Positions 46,928 to 55,518 of a DNA stretch of 64,000 nt are shown here, in pieces. The stretch is from Gryllotalpicola protaetiae. GTDB taxonomy: Bacteria > Actinomycetota > Actinomycetes > Actinomycetales > Microbacteriaceae. The notes under the pieces were generated by a model, which was not told the origin of the DNA, ran no database searches, and was given only the letters and a program-made list of their open reading frames with translations. Each line of letters opens with the position of its first letter. The stretch's first letter is position 1. The translations under genes were made by a program, and so were the position numbers. The stretch spans positions 930,001 to 994,000 of the forward strand of contig NZ_CP032624.1 in NCBI RefSeq assembly GCF_003627055.1. The letters are read 5' to 3'.

Positions 46928-48187
46928 TCAGGGCAGCGCGCGCAGCTTCCCTTCGAGCACCGCGCGCTCACGCTCGTTGGCGGTCTGCGCGATCGCGCGC
47001 GCGAACTCGGCCCGCGCCTCCCCGGACCGCCCGAGCCGCGCGAGCAGCTCGCCGCGCACACTCGGAAGTAGCGCGTACCCCGCCAGCGCCCCGCTCGCGA
47101 CCAGCTCGTCGACGAGGCGCAACGCGGTCGCAGGCCCCTCCGCCATCGACACCGCGACGGCCCGGTTCAATTCGACCACGGGCGACGGCGCGAGCCGCCC
47201 GAGCGCCTCGTAGAGCACCACGATGCGCCCCCAGTCGGTCTCGTCGACCGACGGCGCCACGTCGTGGCACTCGGCGATCGCCGCCTGCAGGCCGTAGGCG
47301 CCGCGGCCCCGCCCGATCGCGTCGGCGCGGGCGAGCGACGCGCGGCCGCGGGCGATGAGCGCCCGGTCCCAGCGGGCGCGGTCCTGATCGGCGAGCAGAA
47401 TCGGATTCCCGCCGGCGTCGACCCTCGCGGGGAAGCGCGCCACGAGGAACTCCATCAGCGCCGCGAGGCCGTGCGCCTCCGGCTCGCGCGGGACGAGCTC
47501 GGCGAGCACGCGCGCGAGCCGCAGCGCCTCGCGGGCGAGGTCGGTGCGCATCCACTCCAGCCCCGAGGCGGCGGCGTAGCCCTCGTTGAAGATCAGGTAG
47601 ATCACCGACAGCACGGCGGACAGCCGGCCAGGGTACTCATCGCGCGGCGGCACCTCGAACGGCACGGCCGCCGCCGCGAGGGTCTTCTTCGCCCGCACGA
47701 TGCGCTGCTGCACGGTCGCGACCGGCACGAGGAACGCCCGTGCGATCTCCTCGGTCGAGAGGCCGCCGACGGTGCGCAGGGTGAGGGCGACGGATGCCTC
47801 CCGCGACAGCACCGGATGGCAGGCGATGAAGACGAGCCTCAGCACGTCGTCGTCGATCAGGTCGGGGTCCCAGGGGGCGTCGGCCGAGGCATCCGCCCGC
47901 TCATCGAACTCGCGCGCGAGTTGCGCGTACCGCTCGTCCTGCAGCGTCGCCCGCCGCCACCCGTCGATGGCGCGCCGCTTGCCCACCGCGACGAGCCAGG
48001 CGCCCGGGTTGGCCGGCACGCCATGTGCCGGCCAACCCTCGAGCGCCTCGGCGAGCGCCTCCTGCGCGAGGTCCTCTGCGAGGGCGAAGTCCCGCGTGTA
48101 GCGAGTGAGCGTCGCGACGATGCGGGCCGACTCGATCCGCCAGATCGCCTCGACGGCACGACGGGCGGATGCCTGTCGATCAGGCAT
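46928..48187 (-). CDS. ECF RNA polymerase sigma factor, ECF42 type (DUF6596/TPR extension)
   Basis: 419 aa. Sigma region 2 (about 10-75; YTRDFALAEDLAQEALAEAL, NPGAWLVAVGKRRAIDGWRR), region 4 (LRTVGGLSTEEIARAFLVPVATVQQRIVRAK), then about 230 residues of helical DUF6596/TPR-like extension containing FNEGYAAASG. This layout plus neighbouring DGPF genes defines ECF42, which lacks an anti-sigma factor and depends on its C-terminal extension. Overlaps the upstream DGPF gene by 8 nt. Confidence 0.92.
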   Translation of the reverse strand: MPDRQASARRAVEAIWRIESARIVATLTRYTRDFALAEDLAQEALAEALEGWPAHGVPANPGAWLVAVGKRRAIDGWRRATLQDERYAQLAREFDERADASADAPWDPDLIDDDVLRLVFIACHPVLSREASVALTLRTVGGLSTEEIARAFLVPVATVQQRIVRAKKTLAAAAVPFEVPPRDEYPGRLSAVLSVIYLIFNEGYAAASGLEWMRTDLAREALRLARVLAELVPREPEAHGLAALMEFLVARFPARVDAGGNPILLADQDRARWDRALIARGRASLARADAIGRGRGAYGLQAAIAECHDVAPSVDETDWGRIVVLYEALGRLAPSPVVELNRAVAVSMAEGPATALRLVDELVASGALAGYALLPSVRGELLARLGRSGEARAEFARAIAQTANERERAVLEGKLRALP

Positions 48188-48614
48188 CCGTGGCGGAGGA
48201 CTCGGAGTAGCCGTGCTCCTGCCACTCCTTCTCCTTCTGGATCCACTCGTTGTCGGCAGGGAAGTCCTCGGGCCCGGTGATGCGCCGCACCTCGAGCTTG
48301 TTGCCGGGGGGCAGCGGCGCGCGCTTGGCCCACTCCGCGGCCTCTTCGATCGTCGGCACCTCGAGCACCCAGAAGCCGTTGAACAGCTCCTTCGTCTCGC
48401 CGTAAGGGCCGTCGGTGACGACCGGCGGGGTCTGGTCGAAGTCGACGACGAGACCCGGTTCGAGCGCGAGCCCGTCGCCGCCGACCATCACGCCGGCCTT
48501 GAGCATCGACTCGTTGTAGGCGCCCATCGCGGCGATGACCTCGGTGAAGTCGGTCTGCTCGAACGCGTCCTTCGCGGCATCCGTGCCGCGCATGATCAGC
48601 ATGAACTTGGACAT
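48180..48614 (-). CDS. YciI-like DGPF-domain protein (ECF42 partner, copy 2)
   Basis: 144 aa. MSKFMLIMRGTD opening and the DGPF-like motif TDGPYGETKELFNGFWVLEVP; ferredoxin-like dimeric alpha/beta-barrel fold with a C-terminal helical tail. DGPF proteins are the conserved targets and partners of ECF42 sigma factors; their biochemical role is unsettled. It lies 2 bp after the first DGPF gene. Confidence 0.87.
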   Translation of the reverse strand: MSKFMLIMRGTDAAKDAFEQTDFTEVIAAMGAYNESMLKAGVMVGGDGLALEPGLVVDFDQTPPVVTDGPYGETKELFNGFWVLEVPTIEEAAEWAKRAPLPPGNKLEVRRITGPEDFPADNEWIQKEKEWQEHGYSESSATDA

Positions 48615-48616
48615 CT

Positions 48617-49069
48617 CTAGCCTTCCGCCTTCTGGAGCTGGCTGCGCAGCATCTCTGTGCGCATCTCGATCTCGCGCTGAATCCAGGGGTTGTCGCTGGG
48701 GAACTCGTCGATCGTCGGCACCCGGCGGATCTCGGTCTTGACGCCGGGGCCCGCCGGCACCTTGAGCGCCCATTCGATCGCCGCCTCCTTGGTGGGGACG
48801 TCGATCTGCCAGTAGCCGTTGAACAGCTCCTTCGTCTCGCCGTAGGGGCCGTCGGTGACGACAGGCGGCGTCGACGAGTAGTCGACGACCGCGCCGAGCG
48901 CCGCCTCTTCGAGGCCTTCCATGGCCACGAGGACGCCCGCGTCGAACAGCTCCTCGTTGAAGCGGCCCATCGTCTCGATCATCTTGTCGAAGTCCAGGCC
49001 TGCATCGGCCATGGCCTGCTGCGCAGCCGCCTCGTCGACGGTGCGCATGATCAGCATGTAAATGCCCAT
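48617..49069 (-). CDS. YciI-like DGPF-domain protein (ECF42 partner, copy 1)
   Basis: 150 aa from ATG 49069 with GAAAGGCTC upstream; the frame continues further but without similarity. MGIYMLIMRTVD opening, TDGPYGETKELFNGYWQIDVP motif. Clearly paralogous to the next gene, so a tandem duplication within the operon. First gene of the DGPF-DGPF-sigma operon; its promoter should lie in 49070-49160, where an ECF42 autoregulated promoter could be tested. Confidence 0.87.
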   Translation of the reverse strand: MGIYMLIMRTVDEAAAQQAMADAGLDFDKMIETMGRFNEELFDAGVLVAMEGLEEAALGAVVDYSSTPPVVTDGPYGETKELFNGYWQIDVPTKEAAIEWALKVPAGPGVKTEIRRVPTIDEFPSDNPWIQREIEMRTEMLRSQLQKAEG

Positions 49070-49164
49070 CAGTGAGCCTTTCGTTGGTGTGCGAGTCGCT
49101 CTTGCCACGACCCTCTCACTGACGCGTCGAACGGGAAAGGCCGAGATCGACACGCGCGTCGTAT

Positions 49165-49230
49165 GCGCGGGTGAAATGTCGCTTTCGCGCCCGAAGTTTC
49201 TCCCGCGAACACGCGGTTTCACCCGCGCAC
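49165..49230. repeat. Family C extragenic repeat, copy 1
   Basis: GCGCGGGTGAAA (49165-49176) and TTTCACCCGCGC (49217-49228) are perfect inverted arms around an inner TTCGCG/CGCGAA pair. Related copies occur at 50907-50979 and 58534-58606. Located 3' of the XRE regulator gene. Confidence 0.7.
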
Positions 49231-49233
49231 GCG

Positions 49234-50073
49234 TCAGGCGAGCGACTGCGTGCCCAGCACGATCGCGAGCTCGAGCCGCTCCGCGTCCTCGCTTCCCGGC
49301 TCGGCCGAGTAGACCATGATGCGCAGGTCGTCGCCCGCGACGACGAGGGTGTCGCAGTCGAGGCCGATGCGCCCGGCGCCGGGGTGGTCGAAGTACTTAT
49401 GCCGCGAGCGGTCGTCGTGCGCCCGCAGCTCTGAGGAGTCCCAGAGCCGGGTGAACAGCGGGCTCTGCCTGCGCAGCTCGGCGACGAGCCTGCGCACGCG
49501 CGGGTCCTCGGGGTACTTCGCGGCGGTCAGCCGCAGGTCGGCGACGATGCCCTCCTGCTGCTCGGCCAGCTGCTCCGGGGTGTGCACGGCCGCCGGCCCG
49601 GGGCCGACGACGTTCCGCCAGACGCCGTTGCGCTCGATGCCCTGCCAGGCCGACGCGCCCGTCAATGCCTCGTATCCGGCGTTCGCGATGACCAGGTTCC
49701 ACATCGCGTCGTAGACGACGACAGGGTTGCCGGTGAGCCGGTCGAGCAGGCGCTGCACGCTCGGGGGCACGCGCGATGAGACGAGCCCGCGCCCCGGTGC
49801 CGCCTGCCCGCCGAGGCGGAACAGCAGCTCGCGCTCGGGGTCGGAGAGGCGCAGCGCGCGGGCGAGCGCCTCGAGCACCTGTGCGGACGGCGAGGTCGCG
49901 CGGCCCTGCTCGAGCCGCGTCAGGTAGTCGACCGAGATGCCGGCGAGGCCGGCGAGCTCTTCGCGGCGCAGCCCCGCCGCGCGCCGCCGCCCGCCCTGCG
50001 GCAGACCCACGGCAGCGGGCGCGACGCGATCGCGCCACCGCCGCACGGATTGACCGAACTCGCGACTCTCCAC
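49234..50073 (-). CDS. XRE-family regulator with MmyB-like ligand-binding domain
   Basis: 279 aa from GTG. N-terminal helix-turn-helix (about 28-85: RRRAAGLRREELAGLAGISVDYLTRLEQG), then the MmyB-like PAS-type domain (NPVVVYDAMWNLVIANAGYEALTG, KYFDHPGAGRIGLDCDTL). Members bind a fatty-acid-like ligand in structural work. Divergent from an SDR gene, the usual target arrangement. The 101-bp shared gap has no obvious palindrome. Confidence 0.9.
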   Translation of the reverse strand: MESREFGQSVRRWRDRVAPAAVGLPQGGRRRAAGLRREELAGLAGISVDYLTRLEQGRATSPSAQVLEALARALRLSDPERELLFRLGGQAAPGRGLVSSRVPPSVQRLLDRLTGNPVVVYDAMWNLVIANAGYEALTGASAWQGIERNGVWRNVVGPGPAAVHTPEQLAEQQEGIVADLRLTAAKYPEDPRVRRLVAELRRQSPLFTRLWDSSELRAHDDRSRHKYFDHPGAGRIGLDCDTLVVAGDDLRIMVYSAEPGSEDAERLELAIVLGTQSLA

Positions 50074-50174
50074 TCGTCAAGTGTGCGCTCGCAGGCATCC
50101 GCTTGCCTGGCCCTGCCATTCCTACGAAAAGCGGACGACTGTTTGATTGCGGATGCCTGACCGAGGCTCGTCTC

Positions 50175-50891
50175 ATGACAACGACACTCATCACCGGAGC
50201 CAACAAGGGCCTCGGCAAGGAAACCGCCCGGCGGCTCGTGGAGCTCGGGCACACCGTCTACCTCGGCTCGCGCGACGAGGGCCGCGGCCGTGCGGCCGCC
50301 GAGGAGCTCGGGGCCCGCTTCGTGCAGCTCGACGTGACCGACGACGCGTCGGTCGCCGCGGCGCTCGCGCAGATCGAGGCGGGCGGCGGCCTCGACGTGC
50401 TCGTCAACAACGCCGGCATCGCCTCGTACGAGTTCACCGAGACCGGCGTCGGCGAGAAGACCGACGGGCCCAGCGCTCTGGCCGTGTTCGACACCAACGT
50501 CGTCGGCATCATCCGGGTCACCCAGGCGGCGCTGCCGCTGCTGCGCGAGTCGGCGAACCCGGTCGTGGTGAACGTCGGGAGCGCGCTCGGCTCGTTCTGG
50601 GCCGTGCACGAGGACTCGCGACCGGCCTCGCACTTCCCCACGCTGGTCTACGGCCCGAGCAAGGCCGCGGTCTCGATGCTCACCGTGCAGTATGCGAAGG
50701 CTGTTCCCGAGGTCAAGTTCAACGCGATCGAGCCGGGCATCACTGCGACCGAGCTGGGCGGCGGCGAGCCGGGCGACCACCCCGGGCGTCCTGCGTCGGA
50801 GAGCGCGAAGATCGTCGTGAAGCTCGCGACCATCGGCCCCGACGGCCCGACCGGCACCTTCCAGGAGGACGACGGCGAGCTCGGCTGGTAA
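50175..50891 (+). CDS. Short-chain dehydrogenase/reductase
   Basis: 238 aa from ATG 50175. Rossmann TGANKGLG cofactor loop, NNAGI, catalytic Ser in VNVGSALGS and Tyr-Lys in YGPSKAAV. NADP preference is suggested by the Ser-Arg after strand 2 (LGSRDEGRGR). Substrate unknown. Probably regulated by the divergent XRE/MmyB protein. Followed by family C copy 2. Confidence 0.92.
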   Translation: MTTTLITGANKGLGKETARRLVELGHTVYLGSRDEGRGRAAAEELGARFVQLDVTDDASVAAALAQIEAGGGLDVLVNNAGIASYEFTETGVGEKTDGPSALAVFDTNVVGIIRVTQAALPLLRESANPVVVNVGSALGSFWAVHEDSRPASHFPTLVYGPSKAAVSMLTVQYAKAVPEVKFNAIEPGITATELGGGEPGDHPGRPASESAKIVVKLATIGPDGPTGTFQEDDGELGW

Positions 50892-50906
50892 GCCCGGCCC
50901 CGATTC

Positions 50907-50979
50907 ACGTGCGCGGGTGAAACGTCGCTTCCGCGGGTGGCGTCTCTCCCGCGGACACGCGGTTTCCCCCGCGCACGCG
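50907..50979. repeat. Family C extragenic repeat, copy 2
   Basis: GTGCGCGGGTGAAA (50909-50922) pairs with TTTCCCCCGCGCAC (50963-50976), one mismatch. Starts about 15 bp after the SDR stop. Confidence 0.7.
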
Positions 50980-50999
50980 GTCGACGCATCACCTTCGGC

Positions 51000-51078
51000 G
51001 CATTTCGATGAGGGAACAGTTCTGGTTCGCGCAGCCGAGCGACGCGGCGGGGCCGAATCTGTTCCCTCATCGAAATGC
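51000..51078. repeat. 20-bp-arm inverted repeat with a 39-nt loop
   Basis: Positions 51000-51019 and 51059-51078 are exact reverse complements over 20 bp; arms begin GCATTTCGATG and end CATCGAAATGC. Much longer and less GC-rich than the other stems in this window. Loop 51020-51058 is GC-rich and shows no ORF. Confidence 0.8.
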
Positions 51079-51088
51079 CGGGAAGCTA

Positions 51089-51153
51089 ATGGCCGGGTTC
51101 CGGCGGCCCTATGGCCGGGTCCCGGCGCGACGGCCTATGGCCGGGTTCCGGCG
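51089..51153. repeat. Three-unit tandem repeat ATGGCCGGGTTCCGGCG
   Basis: Units start near 51089, 51111 and 51137, each reading ATGGCCGGGTYCCGGCG with 5-9 bp of GC-rich spacer. Each unit is itself near-palindromic (GCCGG/CCGGC). Together with the adjacent inverted repeat and family C copy it fills the 326-bp gap between the SDR gene and guaA; no coding sequence is seen in that gap. Confidence 0.7.
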
Positions 51154-51174
51154 CCGCGGCCCGGGACGGGCCGC

Positions 51175-51225
51175 GGGAATGAGCGCGGGAGGCCAGAAAT
51201 GGCCTCCCCTTGCGCGCTCATTCCC
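51175..51225. terminator. Long hairpin spanning the guaA stop codon
   Basis: Outer stem GGGAATGAGCGCG (51175-51187) with CGCGCTCATTCCC (51213-51225); inner stem GGAGGCC (51188-51194) with GGCCTCC (51201-51207). The outer right arm contains the guaA TGA. Probable guaA terminator, without a T-tract. Confidence 0.75.
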
Positions 51226-52795
51226 ACTCGATCGTGCCCGGCGGCTTCGACGTCACATCGAGCACCACGCGGTTGACCTCGCGCACCTCATTGGTGATGC
51301 GGTTCGAGATGCGGGCGAGCACCTCGAAGGGCACACGGGTCCAGTCGGCGGTCATCGCATCTTCGGACGACACGGGGCGCAGCACGATCGGATGCCCGTA
51401 AGTACGACCATCGCCCTGAACGCCCACCGAGCGCACGTCGGCGAGCAGCACCACGGGGCACTGCCAGATCTCGCCGTCGAGACCCGCAGCGGTCAGCTCC
51501 GCGCGCGCGATGGCGTCGGCCTCGCGCAGGATCTCGAGCCGCTCGCGCGTCACCTCGCCGACGATGCGGATGCCGAGCCCCGGCCCCGGGAACGGCTGCC
51601 GCGACACGATCGCCTCGGGCACCCCGAGCTCGCGGCCGACCGCGCGCACCTCGTCCTTGAACAGCGTGCGCAGCGGCTCGACGAGCTCGAAGTCGAGATC
51701 CTCGGGCAGGCCGCCCACGTTGTGGTGGCTCTTGATGTTCGCGGTTCCGGTGCCGCCGCCCGACTCCACGACGTCGGGGTACAGGGTGCCCTGCACGAGG
51801 AACTTCACCGGCTCGCCGCCCGAGGCCGCGGCCTCGGCGACCAGATCGCGCTGCACCTTCTCGAACGCGCGGATGAACTCGCGCCCGATGATCTTGCGCT
51901 TCTGCTCGGGGTCGGTGACGCCCTCGAGGTGGCGCAGGAAAGTGCCGGCGGCATCCACCGTGATCAGCCGCACACCGGTCGACTCGACGTAGTCGCGCTC
52001 GACCTGCTCGCGCTCGCCCTTGCGCAGCAGACCGTGGTCGACGAACACGGCGGTGAGCTGGTCGCCGACGGCACGGTGCACCAAGGCAGTCGAAACGGCA
52101 GAGTCGACCCCGCCCGACAGCGCGGAGATCACGCGAGCCGATCCGACCTGCTCGCGAATGCGCGCGACCTGCGTCTCGATGACGTTCTCGCTGTTCCAGT
52201 CCGCAGCGATGCCTGCTGCCCGGTGCAGGAAGTTCTCGAGCACGCTCTGGCCGTACTGGGAGTGCTTCACCTCGGGGTGCCACTGCACGCCGTAGAACTT
52301 CTTCTCATCGCTCGCGAACGCGGCGACCGGCGTCGACAGCGTCGAGGCGAGCACGTCGAAGCCCTCCGGCGCACGCGAGACCGAGTCGCCGTGGCTCATC
52401 CATGCGATCTGCTCGGCAGGGGTGCCGTCGAGCAGCGTGCCCGATTCGGAGACCGAGACATCCGTCGCCCCGTACTCGCGGCGGCCGGTCTGCGCGACCT
52501 CGCCGCCGAGGGCCTGCGCCATCACCTGGAAGCCGTAGCAGATGCCGAGCGTCGGGATGCCGAGGTCGAACACGCCCGCGTCGAACGACGGCGCCCCCTC
52601 CTCGTAGACCGACGACGGGCCGCCCGACAGGATGATCCCTGCCGGGTTCTTCGCCGCCACCTCTGCCGCGCTGATCGTGTGCGGCACGATCTCGGAGTAG
52701 ACGGATGCCTCGCGCACGCGCCGCGCGATCAGCTGCGCGTACTGCGCGCCGAAGTCGACGACCAGAACCGGCCGGTCCTCATGGGTGCTGCTAAT
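51218..52795 (-). CDS. guaA: GMP synthase (glutamine-hydrolysing), apparent ATT start
   Basis: 525 aa if translation starts at ATT (complement of 52793-52795), with AGGAGG 5 nt upstream and the usual N-terminus after it ([19 protein letters not shown]). The first conventional in-frame start is GTG 52717, which would delete that conserved strand; an ATG at 52782 is out of frame. Glutamine amidotransferase domain with Cys in LGICYGFQ and His-Glu in [14 protein letters not shown]-pyrophosphatase loop [10 protein letters not shown]-terminal dimerisation domain ending PPGTIEWE. Converts XMP to GMP. Overlaps the DUF3817 stop (ATTAG). Confidence 0.93.
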   Translation of the reverse strand: MSSTHEDRPVLVVDFGAQYAQLIARRVREASVYSEIVPHTISAAEVAAKNPAGIILSGGPSSVYEEGAPSFDAGVFDLGIPTLGICYGFQVMAQALGGEVAQTGRREYGATDVSVSESGTLLDGTPAEQIAWMSHGDSVSRAPEGFDVLASTLSTPVAAFASDEKKFYGVQWHPEVKHSQYGQSVLENFLHRAAGIAADWNSENVIETQVARIREQVGSARVISALSGGVDSAVSTALVHRAVGDQLTAVFVDHGLLRKGEREQVERDYVESTGVRLITVDAAGTFLRHLEGVTDPEQKRKIIGREFIRAFEKVQRDLVAEAAASGGEPVKFLVQGTLYPDVVESGGGTGTANIKSHHNVGGLPEDLDFELVEPLRTLFKDEVRAVGRELGVPEAIVSRQPFPGPGLGIRIVGEVTRERLEILREADAIARAELTAAGLDGEIWQCPVVLLADVRSVGVQGDGRTYGHPIVLRPVSSEDAMTADWTRVPFEVLARISNRITNEVREVNRVVLDVTSKPPGTIEWE

Positions 52796-53312
52796 CGTTG
52801 CCTCCTGCGGTAGGTGCGTGCTCCGCCAGATAAGTCCTGACCTGCTTGGTGATGATGCCCTCGACGATGAAGGACATGAACGGGATGACCCCGCCGAGCG
52901 CGATCTGCACGAACTTCGTGAACGGCATGCGCATCAGCGACCACAGCCGGAAGTCGGCGAACAGGTACAGCACGTACAGCCAGCCGTGCACGATCAGCAC
53001 CGCGATCGAGATGTTGACGCCCTTGAGGTAGGGGTCGGTCGCCGGGTTCACGAGCGGGAAGGAGATGATCGGCTGGCCCGGCTGGAAGGCGTACACCCAG
53101 TGCCCGAAGCCGTACTTCACGATCATCTCTGCGCACAGCAGCAGCAGCATGATGCCCGTGATCCACGCGGTCACCTGGTACAGCTTCAGCGCCGCAGGCA
53201 CCTTGGGCAGGTCTGCCGGGCGCGGGCGGGCACCCTTGACGCTGCGCAGCTGCTCCCACAGACGGGACAGATACGTTCCCTCGTCGGTGGACGGGGCAAC
53301 GGGCTGCGGCAT
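52791..53312 (-). CDS. DUF3817 membrane protein
   Basis: 173 aa. About 45 polar residues, then three to four membrane helices ([74 protein letters not shown]). DUF3817 proteins often sit beside guaA in actinobacteria; function unknown. TAGACT (complement of 53319-53324) ends 6 nt before the ATG, so the DUF3817-guaA transcript is probably leaderless. Its TAG overlaps the ATT start of guaA. Confidence 0.87.
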   Translation of the reverse strand: MPQPVAPSTDEGTYLSRLWEQLRSVKGARPRPADLPKVPAALKLYQVTAWITGIMLLLLCAEMIVKYGFGHWVYAFQPGQPIISFPLVNPATDPYLKGVNISIAVLIVHGWLYVLYLFADFRLWSLMRMPFTKFVQIALGGVIPFMSFIVEGIITKQVRTYLAEHAPTAGGND

Positions 53313-53316
53313 GTGA

Positions 53317-54129
53317 TCAGTCTACTTTCTGCGTCTCATCGCTGTGATCGGATGCCTGCTCAGAAGCGGCTTCCATGTCTTCCACCTCTCGCTCCCAGGC
53401 ATCCTTCGTCAGCCGGTACCAGAGGTAGACGGCGAAGCCGGCGAAGACCGCCCACTCCGCGGCGTAGAACGCGTTCAGCCAGTCGATCGACCGCTGCTGG
53501 ATCGGCGCGGGCGCATAGATCGGCTTCAGCCCGTCGGGAACGTGGTTCGTCGCCACGAGGTACGCCTCGAAGAACTCGGGGCTGTCGCCGAGCTGGGTCC
53601 AGTGGTTGATGAGGATCGCGACAGCCAGATCCCTCATCATCGGCGGGGTGCCGTCGAGGCTGTCCTCTGGCTGCTCCGGCGGGTCAGTCGGCTGGATGCG
53701 CCCGGTGAGGCTGAGGTCTTCAGGCGCGGACGCCTCAAGCCGCTGCTGCATCGCGATGGCGACGGCCCTGCTCGCGGTGAACCCCCGGGCGACGGCGAGC
53801 TGCGCCCCGGCATCCGGCCCATCGCTCACCGCCGCGTGCGCGACCACCCACCAGCCGCGCGGCCCGCTGTTGTTGTCGCGGTCCTGGATGAGCACGTAGT
53901 CGGCGGGCACCGTCGTCGCGTCGACTGTGACGAGCTGGCCGACGCGGTCGTTCGCGATCGCCTTGCCCGGGGTCAGCACGTCGTGCAGCGGGTGCGTCGT
54001 CTCGGTGATCTGCGGCCCGACCTGCCGCGCCTCGACGGCGCGCGTGAGCTGCCACTTGCCGAGGTACGCGAAGCCGCCCGCGATGGCGAGGGCGATGAGC
54101 AGCACGCCGATCCAGCGCGGACGGCGCAT
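53317..54129 (-). CDS. SURF1 family cytochrome oxidase biogenesis protein
   Basis: 270 aa. Two membrane helices at the ends (RWIGVLLIALAIAGGFAYLGKWQL and AFYAAEWAVFAGFAVYLWYRL) flank an extracytoplasmic domain with VLIQDRDNNSGPRGWWVVAHA, the usual SURF1 layout. Helps assemble the aa3-type terminal oxidase. Start uncertain: the frame stays open 16 codons upstream to an ATC at 54177 (ISDRAPHPGDLTLFQV before the ATG), but no standard start codon lies there. Confidence 0.87.
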   Translation of the reverse strand: MRRPRWIGVLLIALAIAGGFAYLGKWQLTRAVEARQVGPQITETTHPLHDVLTPGKAIANDRVGQLVTVDATTVPADYVLIQDRDNNSGPRGWWVVAHAAVSDGPDAGAQLAVARGFTASRAVAIAMQQRLEASAPEDLSLTGRIQPTDPPEQPEDSLDGTPPMMRDLAVAILINHWTQLGDSPEFFEAYLVATNHVPDGLKPIYAPAPIQQRSIDWLNAFYAAEWAVFAGFAVYLWYRLTKDAWEREVEDMEAASEQASDHSDETQKVD

Positions 54130-54169
54130 GACCTGGAACAGCGTCAGGTCGCCGGGGTGGGGGGCTCGA

Positions 54170-55516
54170 TCAGAGATCTTCTGGCTGCTTTCGTGGGTCG
54201 GAATCCATCGCTGCGTCGATGGCGGGGTCGAGATGCGGTTTCCCGACTTCAGTTATTTCACCCGTCACCTGTGAACTGGCCGGTTGCGACTTCTTCAGGG
54301 CGCGCTTCAGCTGCCGGCGACGCAGCCACGCGTTGAACCGGTCGGAGTTCGCCGCCATCAGCGGCCCGATGACCGCCATGATCAGCACGTACATGCCGGC
54401 GAACGGCGTGAGCCGCGAGTCGAGGCCTGCGCCGACCGCGAGCGTCGCGAGAATCAGCACGAACTCGCCACGGTTCTGCAGGATCACGAAGGTGTTGACG
54501 CCTGCCGTGAAGCCGAAACGGTTGAGCCGGGCGATGAGCTGGCTCGCGCCGAAGTTGAGCAGCAGGGTCATCACGACGGCGACGATCACCACGCCGGTCA
54601 CCTCGGGGAACTTGGCGACGTCGAGGTCGAGCCCGAAGTTCAGGAAGAAGAACGCGGCGAAGATGTCGCGCAGCGGCACCGTGACCCGCTCTATTCGGCC
54701 GTGGTAGCGGGTGGCGCCGAGCACAACACCGATGAGGAAGGCTCCGATGGCATCCGTCACCCCGATGTACTCGCCGATGCCGCCGAAGACGATCGCGAGG
54801 CCGAAGAACAGCACCGTGAACAGCTCGTCGTCCTTGGTCTGCAAGAGGCGCGAGACGAAGCGGCCGCCCCAGCGGGCGATCGCGAACATCAGCACGATGA
54901 AGACGAAGTCCAGGACGAGCCTGAGCGTGATCGGCCAGAATCCGGTCGCATGGCTGAGCGCGGCCGAGATGATCGCGAGGTAGATCGCGATGAAGATGTC
55001 CTCGATGACGGTGACGCCGAGGATCATCGGCGTCTCGTCGTTCGTGAGGCGGCGCAGCTCGATGAGCAGCTTGGTGACGATCGCGCTCGACGACGTCGCC
55101 GTCATGCCCGCGATGATGAGCGCCTCGCGCGTGCCCCAGCCCACCCAGAACCCGAAGGCGATGCCCGCGCCGAGGTTGATCGCGACGTACGAGCCGCCCG
55201 AGATCAGCAGCCGGTGGAAATTGCCGAAGAAGTCCTCTTGATCGAACTCGACGCCGAGGCTGAACAACAGCAGCAGCAGACCGAAGACGGCGATCAGCTG
55301 GATGTTCGCCGCCTCGAAATCGAGCGGGAAGATCTGCGTGTGCGGGCTCGCGAGCAGGCCGACGACCATGTACACGGGAATCGCGGGCAACCCGATGCGG
55401 CGCGCCAGCCGCCCCAGCACATACGCGATGATGAACAGGATGCCGAGGACGATGAGATTCTCGGCGAGATCGCCGTGATCGCTCGCCTGTGCGGCGAGCA
55501 GGGCCGCGGCGCGCAC
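54170..55516 (-). CDS. CPA2-family cation:proton antiporter (KhtU/KefB-like)
   Basis: 448 aa from GTG. About twelve membrane helices; GVEFDQEDFFGNFHRLL, ATSSSAIVTKLL and the ion-site pattern GVTVIEDIFIAIYL are typical of CPA2 antiporters. The preceding gene encodes a cytosolic TrkA-C subunit 2 bp away, as in KhtTU, which exports K+ (or Na+) for H+ and answers to nucleotides such as c-di-AMP. Ion specificity is inference. Confidence 0.9.
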   Translation of the reverse strand: MRAAALLAAQASDHGDLAENLIVLGILFIIAYVLGRLARRIGLPAIPVYMVVGLLASPHTQIFPLDFEAANIQLIAVFGLLLLLFSLGVEFDQEDFFGNFHRLLISGGSYVAINLGAGIAFGFWVGWGTREALIIAGMTATSSSAIVTKLLIELRRLTNDETPMILGVTVIEDIFIAIYLAIISAALSHATGFWPITLRLVLDFVFIVLMFAIARWGGRFVSRLLQTKDDELFTVLFFGLAIVFGGIGEYIGVTDAIGAFLIGVVLGATRYHGRIERVTVPLRDIFAAFFFLNFGLDLDVAKFPEVTGVVIVAVVMTLLLNFGASQLIARLNRFGFTAGVNTFVILQNRGEFVLILATLAVGAGLDSRLTPFAGMYVLIMAVIGPLMAANSDRFNAWLRRRQLKRALKKSQPASSQVTGEITEVGKPHLDPAIDAAMDSDPRKQPEDL

Positions 55517-55518
55517 GG

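Noticed and set aside
51089-51153. Three-unit tandem repeat considered as a CRISPR array
   Set aside because: Units are 17 bp with 5-9 bp GC-rich spacers and only three copies; no cas gene nearby.
52780-52782. ATG just inside the guaA upstream region as an alternative guaA start
   Set aside because: It is out of frame with guaA and gives no GMP synthase sequence.
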